In this document: positions 1 to 13,146 of the stretch, piece after piece
How positions within the stretch are numbered: the first letter of the stretch is position 1
Layout: every line of letters starts with the position of its first letter
DNA from: Epiperipatus broadwayi
Taxonomy: Eukaryota > Onychophora > Udeonychophora > Euonychophora > Peripatidae
Direction of reading: 5' to 3'
Length of the DNA: 64,000 nt
Assembly: GCA_028023455.1 (NCBI GenBank)
Contig: JAQFVV010012530.1
Coordinates: 808,001-872,000, forward strand
Program-made: the position numbers and the translations under genes
Notes under the pieces: model-generated
What the model was told of the DNA's origin: nothing
What the model saw: the letters and a program-made list of their open reading frames with translations, nothing else
Database searches by the model: none

Positions 1-3000
1 TACATAAATATCTTAATTTATTTACTTTAGATTATTGTGGCTTAACATTCATTCATTGACATGACTTCTGGTCCTGACCATAAAAACTTGTCTCTAATTC
101 ATATTTATAATTACTGCAAATACTTTTAACCTTTTATCATAAGCATAAAATATCAGAGCTGTCCAGTTTATCAACAGCATTACGGTTGGAATTTTTTTAT
201 ATAATTCTAGAGCATATGAAAAATATTTTACACATGATTGTAAAAGGTATATTTAAAGTCATATAGTTACAGAAATACTTGTCTAATATTAATTATTAAA
301 AAGTTATGATATTAATCAAAGCGTAATGATATTCTTCAAAAGGTTAATTAACATTATCACCTACAAAGTGTAAAATCATTATCATAATGCAAGACATTGA
401 ATACAAAAGTTCTCTAACCAAAAATAGACTGGGGTCATGATATTTTTTTTTTTCATCATAACAAAGTTGCAAATTGTATTACATTATAGAAAGTACGATT
501 CAATTTGATGCATTATTTCAAAATATGTATGCGAATAAGATAAAACAGAGAGACAAATTTAAAGTAAATCCACTGTTAATTGCATGTTCAAACATGGTAT
601 TTACTAAATTGGACAGTAGAGATAAATTTATAAATGTGATTAAGAATTGCGAATTTTAAATATCTTACGTGATATTTAATCAATTTTGTACAACTTGACT
701 AATTTTATTTACTAGTGCATTATCTTTATTTGTTACTACACTAATAAAGAATATAAAAAAGATAATGAACAGTATAAATACAATTTTGACTTTAAACTGA
801 ATAATGATTTATTAAAGAGGATAGTTAATGGAGAGCCATATCATTTAGGATGAAGACATGCCTTTAGCTGCTCAATATTCTAATATCTGGCATCAGTCCT
901 TATCCAACTGAATTCTTTTATCTTGCATAAGTCATACTACTTAATCTCATCTTAATTATCTTGGTATCCATGTTGGTAGTTAAATATCAGTTTTTGATTA
1001 GCTATGTTTATCTGAGCACAAATAAGACAACAGAATATTTTTGAGCAGACTATGAATATGACTTTTTTTTCCCTCAATGGATTACTAGCAGTAGTTATAT
1101 AGTAAACTTTTAAAAAAAATACTACAACTAGTAGTAGTTAGATAGTAAACTTTTAAAAAAATACTAAAGTTGTTTTTAACTTTTTCTGAAATAGATATTT
1201 TTGCATACTTAGTATTTTGAAATTGGTTATATTTAATTCAATGGTGCTGTTTTTTAAAAAAAAATTAACACATTCTCAATAATATATATACCTTCAGAAA
1301 GTAGCATCAGATGAATTTCAAATTAAGAATGAATGTATATAATTTTCTGTACAATCTTCAAACTGCCTAATTTAAATAAAAGAGGAAAAACAGAGGTAAG
1401 AAATTTATTTTTTAGCAAACTTTAAGAGAATCGATAAAGAATAAATATCTTAAATAAATCTTACAAATTTATTATGTGAAGAGAATAACTTAAGAATACT
1501 GAATGAAGAATATTTCAAAAGTCCATTGGATTGGTATTTTAAAATTTAAAAAATGTAAAATTATTTTATTTTTATGTTTGTTTATTTTAGGTTAATGATA
1601 ATTAAGAAATTTGATGTAATTAAACATTTTAAGATCTAAAATAAATTTAATGTTGATAAATATGATGTTAATTATAATGCAGTTTTCCATCCATATTCAC
1701 AGCCATGTGATTCCAAACATTCACAAAGATTTTTGAATTCTAGATATTATCAAAACATATATATATTTTTTTATAAATATATACACACATCCTGTATATC
1801 TTGAAATAATTTTTTTTTTTATTATGCTGTCTGAAATAAATGTGGCTTGAAAAAAAAGCATTTGTAAATAATATTTATTATACATATATATCTGTGATAC
1901 TACTTAATTATAATAAAATACAGAATTATATCAGCAAAAATAATGAACAAGAATAATGAGTTATGAAAAAAAAGTTTGCTGTATATACAAACATAAATCT
2001 AGCTAAATATATAAGAGAATGTGTCATTAGTTTAATCATATAAAAAACAATTCACTAGACTTAACAGTCATCAATGTCAATTAACTTTTTATTTGGGACT
2101 ATTTTAAATAAAAAAATTTCATTTAACATTTTACAGTAATGTGGAGTTTAAAAGCTTTCATGATATTTCATGATAGCAATATCACAATTGCAGGCACAAC
2201 AAATACATGAGAAAAATAATAATGCTTCTAACCATATTGGTACACATTACGAATTTATATTTATAGAATTTTGATTTTCTTAATTTAATACTTTTTCTAA
2301 ACATTTAGCAAGCAAGTAGATAAGTAAAAGAAAACATTATATTATTATGTTTGAGTTAACTGGTTAATTGATAAATATGCTTGCCCCTAAGCATTCTAAT
2401 TTGAAATAAGTTTCTTTGCCTTTCATTTAAATTGAGAAAACACTATGCACTAAGCAAGAGCTTGATATACATTAACCATAAGATTTATCATAAATTTAAA
2501 ATAATGGAAAGTAATTAAGACTATAAATAATTACGATAAATATTAATTTATATTTTACATTATTATAATAGATATGAAAATTTACAAAAGGGTTCCAATG
2601 AATTATTATTTCAAAATTATTTTCTAAAAAATTTATAACTTAGCACTTTGTACACATAATTTCTCATGTATAAATAGATATGCAGGAATGTGTACAAATT
2701 ATCCACATATGCAATTATGCTCTGAAAAAACTTGAGCTGAGACGAGCCACTATTTCATTAGTATATGACAAGTTTCATGTTAAATAGTTATATGCAATTA
2801 TAGTACATATTTTTATTTTCAAACAATAATTTATTTACATTTTTTATAAACATTTGAAAATAAACCATTACGATTTAATATTTAAGTTGTGTCAGAAAAA
2901 AAACACACACATCACATATCATTCACACTGTTGGGGCATTGGTTTTAAAATGAAATTTGATGACAATTTCTTTTAAATAGCATGCACCATGAAAGATGTT

Positions 3001-5276
3001 TTTATGTCGTTTTAATTAAAACACTGTGAAGAACAATATAAAACTGTTTCTTAAATGACTGTTTAAAATTTACTTACCAAAGTTCACAATATCAATAAGT
3101 ATAAAATTAATAAACTTATAAGTAATTACAAATCTTATTTTCTTCTTTTATTTTATGATAATGACTTACATTTTCCCAGCTTTATTACTTTTCATATTGA
3201 GTTAACTTTACTAGTTTGTCTTTTCATTATGTAAATTAAAATTATTGAGAAAATTATATTTTCAACCAAAGGAAAAAAAAAATAAGGCAGCCGTTGAAGT
3301 AGTACCTTTTTTGTTTTCTATTTTTTTTCAAATGAAAATATTCTCTATCATGGTGAAGAGGGGATTTAATTATATCTATTTCAACTAATTAATCAGACTC
3401 ATGAGAAATAAATAAATTTTGATAATATACCAGTAGTTAGCCCTTCTGTCCCCAGCAATAAAAAATATTTAAAATCAATTCAAAATCATATAGAAATAAT
3501 TTAAAAGTTAGGATCGGAAAACTAGGCAAATAGGATACTAATATCAAATAACTATATCTATCCAATATCAGTGTTAGTTCACTATTGCATGACATATATT
3601 TATCATAGATTATTCTAAAAATTTTACATCTTAGACTTAAGATGTATATCATAAAATAAGGAAGTCTCTTAAAATGCATGAAAAAATTAAAAGATAACTA
3701 TATATATCTAGACTTTAATAAACTCAGCAACAAGCCTCAGAAAGATCTATGGACTAAAGAAAAATGTAAGTGCAGGTTCAATTGAATATGGACTTTTGGC
3801 ACTGCCAAGTAGTTTATAATTCATGCTATTCCATTAATTGTATATCTACTTCATCTCCAAAGAGCTCTATAAACCAGTACAAACTTAAAATGTTAAAATT
3901 ATCATGGAGTATTAGACAACAAGCATAGAATTGATAAATGACACCATTAAAGCCAAAGTTTGAATGGAACCTTAATTAATATTACCCAGTAATTATATGT
4001 TCAATATACACATATACATATTTTAAAAAATTTAATTATTGTGGTCGTGGTTAATTCAACAAAACAATAATGCTCATGTAATTATAATAAATGTATTTGT
4101 AAACATCTTTACCCAATGGTCAATGAAAATAAAATTATCAAAAAATACATATATATAAATAATAATAATAATAACTATTGATTTCCATATTTTGTGGATA
4201 TACATTTACATTACATAAACAATAAATTATAGTCAAAAAAAATTATTTAAAAATTTTGTGATCCAATAGTTTTCATTTTTTTTCTTTTTAGTTATTGTTT
4301 TGTTTAAAAAAAAAAAAAGAAATATATCTATTAGAATAGTTGGACTGTAATTTTTATTGCTAAGACAACAATCTTTAAGAAAAACAGAAAAAAATAATAG
4401 CTTATTATTCAAAATTAATATTCACTTACTGAAGTAGTATTTTTGTTTTTCATTTTATTTTAAAACTATGGTAGTATTAATTTTTTAAAACTAAATGCAG
4501 GTAGACTACCATTAATTCAAACATTTTGAATTCAACAACTAATATCCAGACAAAATGATTATGTTTTAATTACTGTTATATAAAAATTGTGCTGACATAA
4601 ATATAAGCATATATAAAATATTTACATACATATTAAATAATACATAGTAAAATTAAGATTTTATTTTATTTTACGGCAGAATTTGATCTCATAATGTGGA
4701 GGTAATGTTCATTGTTTAAACCCTGACAATCACAAATCTAAAAAAGCTGCAGAAGCAGAAATTCTATATTGATGGGAATCTACCTACAATAATAGTCTAG
4801 TAACAACTAGCATTTTAAATATCCTCTCCTAACTTTATTTAAACAACAAGAATTAATAGTCTATTAGCTATAATTACATTACACAGTGTATTTAGAATCA
4901 ATTCTAATTAATATAGAATAGTCCCAATATGTTTTTTGATAAAAAAATGTTCACTGTGAATGCTTAAAATAGAAAAATGTACATGGAGTTTATGATTTTC
5001 ATTAGTTTATTAATGAGTTATTGATAAAATCTATATCAACTGTGACGATATACAAACAGAGCATCTACACATTCTCTAGATAGGAAATACAAAAGTAAAA
5101 TATTAAATATTAATAAATTCTGAACTGCAAACCATGATAATAAAACACAGTAAAACTATTCTCTTCAGTTGTAATCACCATTGCAATAACCACTAACCCT
5201 GAACCAGAAGTAGCTAAAATCTTATATAAGGTAGGAAAATATAAATGTGCTAAATAACTACAGAAAAAATGAGACA
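1..5276. other. A/T-rich non-coding sequence
   Basis: Nothing recognised apart from the small duplication at 1,090. The short ORFs at 474-659 and 3,437-3,679 are rich in Asn/Lys/Ile/Phe with no splice context and look like chance. Homopolymer A and T runs are frequent. Confidence 0.6.
1090..1169. repeat. two-copy tandem duplication, period 43 bp
   Basis: AGTAGTTATATAGTAAACTT and AGTAGTTAGATAGTAAACTT, each followed by an A-run and ATACTA. Few differences. Confidence 0.8.
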
Positions 5277-5352
5277 ATACTAAGATGCATTACATGTTTA
5301 ACACTTTCAAATAAATACTAAGATGCATTACATGTTTAACACTTTCAAATAA
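5277..5352. repeat. perfect two-copy tandem duplication, period 38 bp
   Basis: ATACTAAGATGCATTACATG plus TTTAACACTTTCAAATAA occurs twice in succession without a mismatch, indicating a recent event. Confidence 0.92.
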
Positions 5353-5639
5353 AGCAAACAACATCTGCTTTATATAAAAGAAGATGATTGATAGTTTTGT
5401 TTTTGCAGTTAATGATCAGAAAGTTTTGACACTGTTAATGATGAGGGTTTTCCTGAAACAAATTATTGCTAATTTTGTATTTTTGTGATTTAAAATTAAA
5501 AAGTTAACTATTATATAACATACAATTTCATATTTTATAATGACTTTTTCAAATAAAACTATGACGCTTAAACTCATAATTTATAATAGAAATAAAAAAG
5601 AATGGCAATTAATAATACTAATGGAAAAGCACTTTGTAT

Positions 5640-6425
5640 ATGTCATACTCAATAAATTCACAACTAAATATATTCACCTAAACATATACCTATTTGTATA
5701 TTTTCACAAAGTCTGTCCATTTTAGATTATCTGATTTAGAAACAAACTACACATTGAGCTGTTTAATCATCTCTTATCCACATAAATTACAAAAACATCC
5801 ATGGATATATCAGTGATAGAATAAATGTACAATATATAAAATTCACAACTAAATACATTCACCTGAACATATAACTATTTGTATATTTTCACAAAGTTTG
5901 TCCATTTTAGAACATTTGATTTAGGAACAAACTATACGTTGAGCTGTTTACTTAAACCATCTATTTGTATAAATTACAAAAACATCCATGGATGTGCCAG
6001 TGACAGAATAAAGGGATATACTCTAGCATATCTGTCATTATTAAAGCATTGGTTAAAAATATGTCTATACATATGCATATAATACATAATTTTTGCTTAA
6101 CTTGAATACATAAATAAGAATATCTATATTATTATACTTATATCACTTAAACATATACCTATTTGTATATTTTCACAGTTTGCCCATTTTAAAATATTTG
6201 CTTTAGGAACGAGCTACATGTTGAGCTGTTTACTTAAACCATCTATTCGTATAAATTACAAAAACATTCATGGATGTGTCAGTGATAGAATAAAGATATA
6301 TATTTTAGCATATCTGTCATTATTAAAGCATTGATTAAAAATATGTCTATATATATGCGTATAATACATAATTTTTGCTTAACTTGAATATATAAATAAG
6401 AATATCTATACTATTTGCATGATAT
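5640..6425. repeat. three tandem copies of a 200-285 bp unit
   Basis: Shared blocks in each copy: CCTATTTGTATATTTTCACA (5,690; 5,875; 6,158), TTGAGCTGTTTA, AATTACAAAAACATCCATGG and CAGTGATAGAATAAA. Copies two and three also share a tail (TAGCATATCTGTCATTATTA through AATAAGAATATCTATA) missing from copy one. ORFs at 5,540-6,082 are chance frames in the repeat. Confidence 0.85.
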
Positions 6426-7269
6426 TTTACAATTTTGTAACAATATAAAAGAATTTCCTTATTTCATAATATAAATCTAAACACTGAAGCTCATTATAAA
6501 TTTAAGAATGTAGCTAAAATTAAAAAACATGACAATAAAATATTGAGAAATTCAAACTATCACTATCAATAATCAAATATTAATCATAATGCCAGTGTCT
6601 AGATTTCTAAATCTAACAACTATGATACATAACTTTTCTATACACATTCTTGTATAACTGTTTTAATGCATCAAATCTATTTTTGCTACAAATCTGAAGC
6701 TTTGCAAAAGACTTTTTATTGTTGTCCACAAAAAAAAAAATCAGAAATTTGTTTTTAGCTAAAATCTTTGGCTATACTTTTTGCTTAAATCAACAAATAA
6801 AGTCAATTTTGAATATTTTGACTTAAGTAAGTACAAAAGATATTTTTTTTCTAATCTTAAAAAGTTATCAAAATAAATAATATATTGTACTAAATACATA
6901 TTTCAATAACAAATGTTTATAAGCAGTGCTTATATGTAAAAAAATACATCTAAAATGGAATGAAAGTTAACTCAGAAATTACAATTTTAAAACATTATCA
7001 TATATTAAAATTTTACATTAAAACAGTTTTGATTTTTTTGATTTTCAAACTGTTCATTTTATTTCAACAAACAAGATATTTATATTATTATTTACATACA
7101 TATATAAATAACCATAATTTAAATAAACATTTCTTTTTTATAAATCATACTAGCATATATAGTATAGACACAACACTTGCAAAACACACAATGTAAGCAT
7201 ATTCAAAAATGTGTACAAAAAATAAAGAACTAAAAAAAATCAATATATCGAAAGAAATAAAAACATTAC

Positions 7270-7362
7270 CATTGTCTGAAAAACCAAATCTTTTCATGAA
7301 AACTTCTAAAATGCCAATCTGCACACAATAATCCAGATTTCCGTAATTAAAATTCATCAAAT
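7270..7362 (-). CDS. candidate internal exon of an unknown minus-strand gene
   Basis: Read on the minus strand, a pyrimidine-rich acceptor TTTATTTTCAG is followed by 93 open bases and the donor GTAATG. The exon is symmetrical (phase 1 in and out), encoding 30 complete residues that start LMNFNYGNLDYCVQIG and end MKRFGFSDN. Codon use and residue mix (Gly, Asp, Cys, Val, Glu present, no homopolymers) look more protein-like than surrounding frames, which run into Lys/Asn/Phe/Ile strings. I do not recognise the protein. No partner exon was identified within 10 kb either side, so this is a splice-signal and composition call only. Confidence 0.35.
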
Positions 7363-7600
7363 CTGAAAATAAATGATACTTTTATCAGAAAATTAATATG
7401 CAAATTTTAACTTTTAAACAATATAAAAATTTTATTCTCCTGCACAAAACCAAAAACACACACATAGCATATTATTTCAATCAATTCTATTTGCAAATAA
7501 ATACTAATTAGCAAACAAAAATATTTCAGAATTTACTAAAATGCTCAAGATTATGTTTAAACATTAGTAATCATTCATTTGTAAACTTGCAATAACCTCA

Positions 7601-7744
7601 TTATAAATTAATATTTTAAATATTGTTTGCAACATAGTTTTATCATTTTTTTTGTTTGCACAGAACATCATATTATAAATTAATATTTTAAATATTGTTT
7701 GCAACATAGTTTTATCATTTTTTTGTTTGCACAGAACATCATAT
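7601..7744. repeat. two-copy tandem duplication, period 72 bp
   Basis: TTATAAATTAATATTTTAAA through TTTGTTTGCACAGAACATCA is repeated with only a one-base change in a T-run. Recent. Confidence 0.9.
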
Positions 7745-9816
7745 TATTGTTTTAAAGACAATTTTACACTCAACTGCTTTCAATGTGTTATATTTAATGT
7801 TCCTTCCTATTATTGGCTAGCAGAAATCTACACGATTAAAATATTTTAATTTTTTCATAATATGCAATTTTGTAATGATCATAGTAAAATTCTCCATATT
7901 TAATAACTGACTTGAAATATGAATTAATTAGAATACTATAATAAAATTACATACATTAAACACATATATTCCCATGTTGACATTTGTTATTTTTGTACGA
8001 TGAATATTTTATCAAAAAATTAAAATATATTATCATGTACAGCCCTTATCAGCTAGTTCAAACAGAATCATCAATAAATAAATAAATAAAATGGAAAACA
8101 AATTTGAAATTATTTAAAATAACATTCTTTACATATATTTTTAAATATGCTTACAATAGAAAAACAAAAACTATGATAATAACATTATTATATAAACCAA
8201 GAATTGTTTATATTCTATAGGGAAAGAACTACATAGTAAATGAAAAATGAGTGAAGAAATTAAGTCATTTATCATGAAAAAAGAAAAGTAAAAAACATTA
8301 TTTTGAAAAGGTGATAGAGGATTTTGATTTCATTTTCTAATAGCTCACCGATAATCAATTTAAATTAGGTGATTACGGAAAAAATATATAAAATCTTAAT
8401 ATTTCTCAATTAATGATTAGTCCAAGAAAATGCCAATTTAGTTACCCTAATCATGACAATTCTACTACATTTCAGTTGGAAGGATCTCTGCTTATAATTG
8501 TTAGAATATAAAACCTTCCAACCATTCACACATTTAGTTATCCATTGTATTGTTCTTATACTTATAATATATGTTACACCATTTATGACATAAGTCAAAA
8601 GTTTACCTTGTGAAACTCATTGACAGATTATGTCTATAATTCTATTTATATATAATGAACTATAAATATTAATTGCATATGCTTAGATAAATTTTCCACA
8701 TCCACTATCTGCTTTCTTTGATAACCAAATCGTTAGCATAAAAAAAACTTTTTTTTAATGAATCACTTATTTTACACATTTATATATATATATCATAGAC
8801 AAACAATAGTTCACATGAATAATTTTTAATTTCAAACATTTTTTTAATTTTTTATACTCTCTTAACTCTTACAATTTAAGGATAACTGTTTTTTTTTTTT
8901 TTTTTGCTTTTAAATTTAGAACCATTAACTTTAAACCTAATCTTTTCTCATTTAGCTACTCATTCTCTAAAGAGTTTTTTCTTGTCAGCAAATTTTTCCT
9001 TTCAAAAATTGTAAACTCATAAATAAATGCCTTACATTTTCTTAGAGAAATTGAAATGTAAAATTTGTCAGAGCAAATAAATGTCAATTTTTTTTATTTA
9101 TAAAATTAAAACAAATAATTTACTTTTATTGAGAGATTAATAACTGCATAAGATTTAAAATTATTTTATCATTATAATTCTGGGATTTTTAATATAGAAT
9201 TAGATCATATTAAAATTATACATATACACACACACATTTTACAAATAATAAGTGTAGAATGTTTAGAATTATTATGTTTGAATTATGTTTTATGTGAACG
9301 ATATTTCAGTAAATAACCATCAAATTTTAAATTTCTTTAAAAATTCACCACTTATGCATTTGAATATAATGCTATAATCTTCTTATTAACTTAGTTTTCA
9401 GATAATCTACAATCTTCATCAGATTATAAATAAAAAATTATAAAAGCATAATTTGTAAATATAGAAGAAATTATATTTTTAGTCAGAAGAAATGATAATT
9501 TTAAAAGATTTTGAAATAATAATTAATGCAATGAAAAAAAAAACAGGAATAAATTTTACGAAATAATTATTTTTTTAAAATTGTTCATCCATAATTTTTA
9601 ATAAATTTCTATTCATTTATTTTCTCTACTCTCTTAATAAATGTTGAATAAAGAGTTAATTGTATGTATAATTAAATAAACTATAATAATACCAATATAC
9701 TGATAAAATTCTTATTTTTTTTAAATATAAGGGGGAAAATACTAAGGGAATAATGATACTTTGAATGTCTTAAAATAGTACCTTTATATGCTTCTTTTAT
9801 AAAAAAAAAAAAAAAA

Positions 9817-10062
9817 TGCTTTTATTTAATTTGATTAATAATGCATTAAAAAAACAAAGTTTTTTCTTCGACCACATATTTTACTTGTTATATATAACTT
9901 GAAATAGAAGCGCAGGGCATCAGTAAATTAATTCAATCACTATAATTAATTTATGGATACCCCATGCTTTCATTTCAAGTTACATATAACAACATTGTGG
10001 TAGAAGGAAAAAATATTTTGCATTTTTCAATGCATTACTGATCCAATTAAATAAAAAAAAAT
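9817..10062. mobile_element. foldback MITE, ~100 bp arms
   Basis: Left arm from TGCTTTTATTTAATTTGATT at 9,817, right arm ending AATCCAATTAAATA-type inverted sequence near 10,062. Shared inner blocks: TAATGCATT, TCGACCACA/TGTGGTAGAA, TTATATATAACTTGAAAT and GCGCAGGGCATC/GATACCCCATGC. The loop is about 35 bases of A/T-rich sequence. Confidence 0.78.
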
Positions 10063-11759
10063 TATAAAACATTTTATTATTTTTTAGTCTTCTGATATTT
10101 TGCAACAGACTTTTTGTAACTATTCATATTCAAATTTAAAAATAGAATGTAAACAATGTTGTCATATTTCTAGTATTTGAAATGAAATTGACATTCATTA
10201 AAAAACATTTACAATATTTTTCTGTTTATGAAGATAAACAAAAAAAAAGTTTTAGTTAAACAATAAAAAAAAAAAAAATTAAGATTTCATCCTTCAGTTT
10301 TTTTCTAATTTTAATTAACTGCGTAACCAGCCAAGAAATTCAATGAAAGCATACTTTTAAAATATATACTTTCATATAGGACACATCATGGAAAACTTTC
10401 TAAAACTGTTATCAACATGTTTTGAAATTAAACCCACCATCAACTCTTGGGTTCCACAACTCTTCGTGAAATATGTCATATTGCATTGTGATCAATAACT
10501 AACATATAATCAAAATTTGAAAAAGAATTGTTTAATGGAAGTATATTAAAAATCAATTACAAGATTTGCCTCAAATAAACAAACAAACAAAAAAAAAAAA
10601 AAATTTCTAAATTACATGTGACATTTCCCTATTCAAATACAGTTTCATTTTTTTTAGCTTTCAATTTATACAAATATGTTTTAGTCATAGTCAGTCAGTT
10701 AATTATTTTCAAATCTCCCTATAAATAAATTTAACTTTCATGTCTTCTAAAATGTTTATAGGTATATTTTCTCCATACCATCAGATGAGAAATAATTTAT
10801 ACTCAAATTATCTTCCTGTCCCCTGCATTGTCAATTAATTACACAATTTTTCTGGAAATAACTGATCTAAAACTTCTGTTAAATCTCTTCTACATTATCA
10901 TTAAACTTTCAATACCTGGATTTTTATTATATATACTAATGCTCGTGAAATTGGGATAATGTGCTGTACATGCAGCATTTATTAGACACATTATTAGAAT
11001 GCTTCAGATGGTACCTATTCAAAACTTTTTTTTTGTATAATTCAATTTTTTTATAATTACTGAAATCATATATAAAATTATTTTAATTATAAAGAATAAT
11101 ATTTGGCTCATTGCAATTATAATTATAATATGCCTCACAAATTTTTACCAGATTCCATGCTATTATAAAATTTTAACTATTTGGACCTTTTTTTTTTCAC
11201 TTAATCCACTTTGTTTATCCATATTTTTTAACCTAGATTATCTTTTTTATCATTTTCATTTAATTTCACAATGCTTATCCCAAAGATAATAAATCATTAT
11301 TTTTAATTTTCCAATTTACTCTAAAACCTAGATACATCCTACCATTTTTAAACACTTTTTTACTATTCACTTCCTTAAATAATAGGTTTGTTCTTATGTG
11401 AATTGCTAACAGTAAAAAAAAAAAGTTTATCTCACTTTGTTTCATGGAATCCATTACTATTTTTTTTTTTTTGTTCTGTTTATTTTTGTTTCCATATCAA
11501 AAGAACTTAAGTGAACAATGAATAAGCTAATATTTTAATATTTGCTATATATTTTGTTCATAACTAAAAAAAAAAGTAATTTATTAGAATACATCATTCC
11601 AATTTGACTTATTACGAGTCATTATAAAAAAAAATTGCTAAAATCTAAATAAATGATACATAATTATACTGAAGATTTAATACAAAAATATAAAACTATT
11701 ACTGCCCTCTAAATATCATGAAAATAATATTTAGTTTTTAGAATGAACTCATTTTCCCA
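10063..11759. other. A/T-rich non-coding sequence
   Basis: Pyrimidine-rich on the plus strand between about 10,780 and 11,460, which might be an unreadable minus-strand LINE relic, but no RT motif was found. Otherwise nothing. Confidence 0.4.
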
Positions 11760-12270
11760 GATTAATAATCATAACCCACATGACATCATAAAAACGTATT
11801 GCTTCGGAATATTCAGCATCAACCAACTATTAGATAGAATCATAGATGACAGTGGGTACCCTGCACACTAAAAAATGAAGGAAAAAAGACTTGAGGATTT
11901 TGAACAGTAATGCTGACAAACACTTCTAAAAATACCATGGATAACAGGGTAAAAGAACAAATAGATAATTGATCAAATGGAACCAAAAATAATCAGGTTA
12001 ACATTCTCTTATGCATATACCTTTAAAGAAAGCAAAAAAACTAAGAAATATAGAGTTCATTTTGGAGAAATGTATAATCATTGAAAGTTCATGACTTGAC
12101 AGCATTTGATATCAATTGTAAATATGAAGGTTATGTTCTTGCTGAAAAGCAGAAGCTGGCCACAGAACATTTTCTGTGAGAAGTGACCACTTCCTAATGC
12201 AATCTATTCTAGCATCTCAATCTTTACTTAGTTACATTACAAATTGATAAGAATTCATGTAAACAACGTA
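11760..12270 (+). mobile_element. possible LINE 3' relic, plus strand
   Basis: Less A/T-rich than its neighbours. Plus-strand reading (with stops) gives SDSGYPAH, KRLEDFEQ, KIPWITG and later VHDLTAFDI, recalling the C-terminal '...LRISWT-HVTNEEV...' block of RTE-like LINEs. The similarity is weak; it may be another repeat class. Confidence 0.25.
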
Positions 12271-12857
12271 GAGAAAAACAAATATCCAATAATAACATAT
12301 CTGGTGGGCGTTTGAATTTTAACCTATTTATTTCATACCATTCAAAAGCTACTAATACAAAACAAAATAATATGATTCAGAAATGCAAGGACTTTTTTTT
12401 TCCAATATAAAAAATATTTTTACTTTTCCAATTCAATCTTATACAAAGTTACCCCCTTTTTCATTTCTTAGAAATGCTAACATATTTCTAATGTCTAATT
12501 TTACAATCTGATATTGCAAAAATTTTGAAGGATTCATAATTTTTTTTTATTTGATATCTTTTATTTATATTATATTCAGTTGAGAACAAGGTCCTATGGC
12601 TGCATTTGTATCATGAATGACTTTACACGTAATTATTATAACATTGTTTTCATTATATTATAATAAAAAAGTCTAACAATCCTAATAGTAACTGACACAG
12701 AACCAGTAATAATGGTAATAGTTATTTGTTAATTTGTCATTCTAAAATCAAGGCAGAAATATTAATCCATTTAAAAGAACTCAATAAGCTTTCCAAAGCC
12801 AAAATGTTTATTTAAAAACTAAAAACAAATATATATATACAAGTAAAAAAATATTTA

Positions 12858-13146
12858 AAAAATGCTTTTATTCACAGGAATGCACCAAAAATTGTCCTCA
12901 GCTTAACAAATAAGTGTGGGAAGGAGAATTATTTAAATAAACTTGCAATTAATACCCACTTTCTTGTGCCAATGCAAATCTGTTCATGGGATTAAAAATG
13001 ATCAATAGATTGGCACTGATATAAGAAAAGTGGGTATTATTTTGCATGTTTATTTAATGATTCTTTGCTCACACTTATATTTGCAAAATCAGAGTAAAAT
13101 TTATTTTTTGTTTTTAATGCATTTTTTATGTGAATAAAAGCATTTC
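12858..13146. mobile_element. foldback MITE, ~130 bp arms
   Basis: Inverted arms share AATGCTTTTATTCACA, AATAAGTGTG, TTATTTAAATAAACTTGCAA, AATACCCACTTT and GTGCCAATG. The centre is around 12,985-13,000. The right arm is more diverged and slightly longer. No ORF. Confidence 0.72.

Larger units (their letters stand above)
6426..9816. other. A/T-rich non-coding sequence around the 7.3-kb candidate exon
   Basis: Apart from the candidate exon at 7,270-7,362 and the duplication at 7,601 I see no feature. The minus-strand frame at 8,410-8,598 has internal AG/GT signals but no credible exon. Confidence 0.5.
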
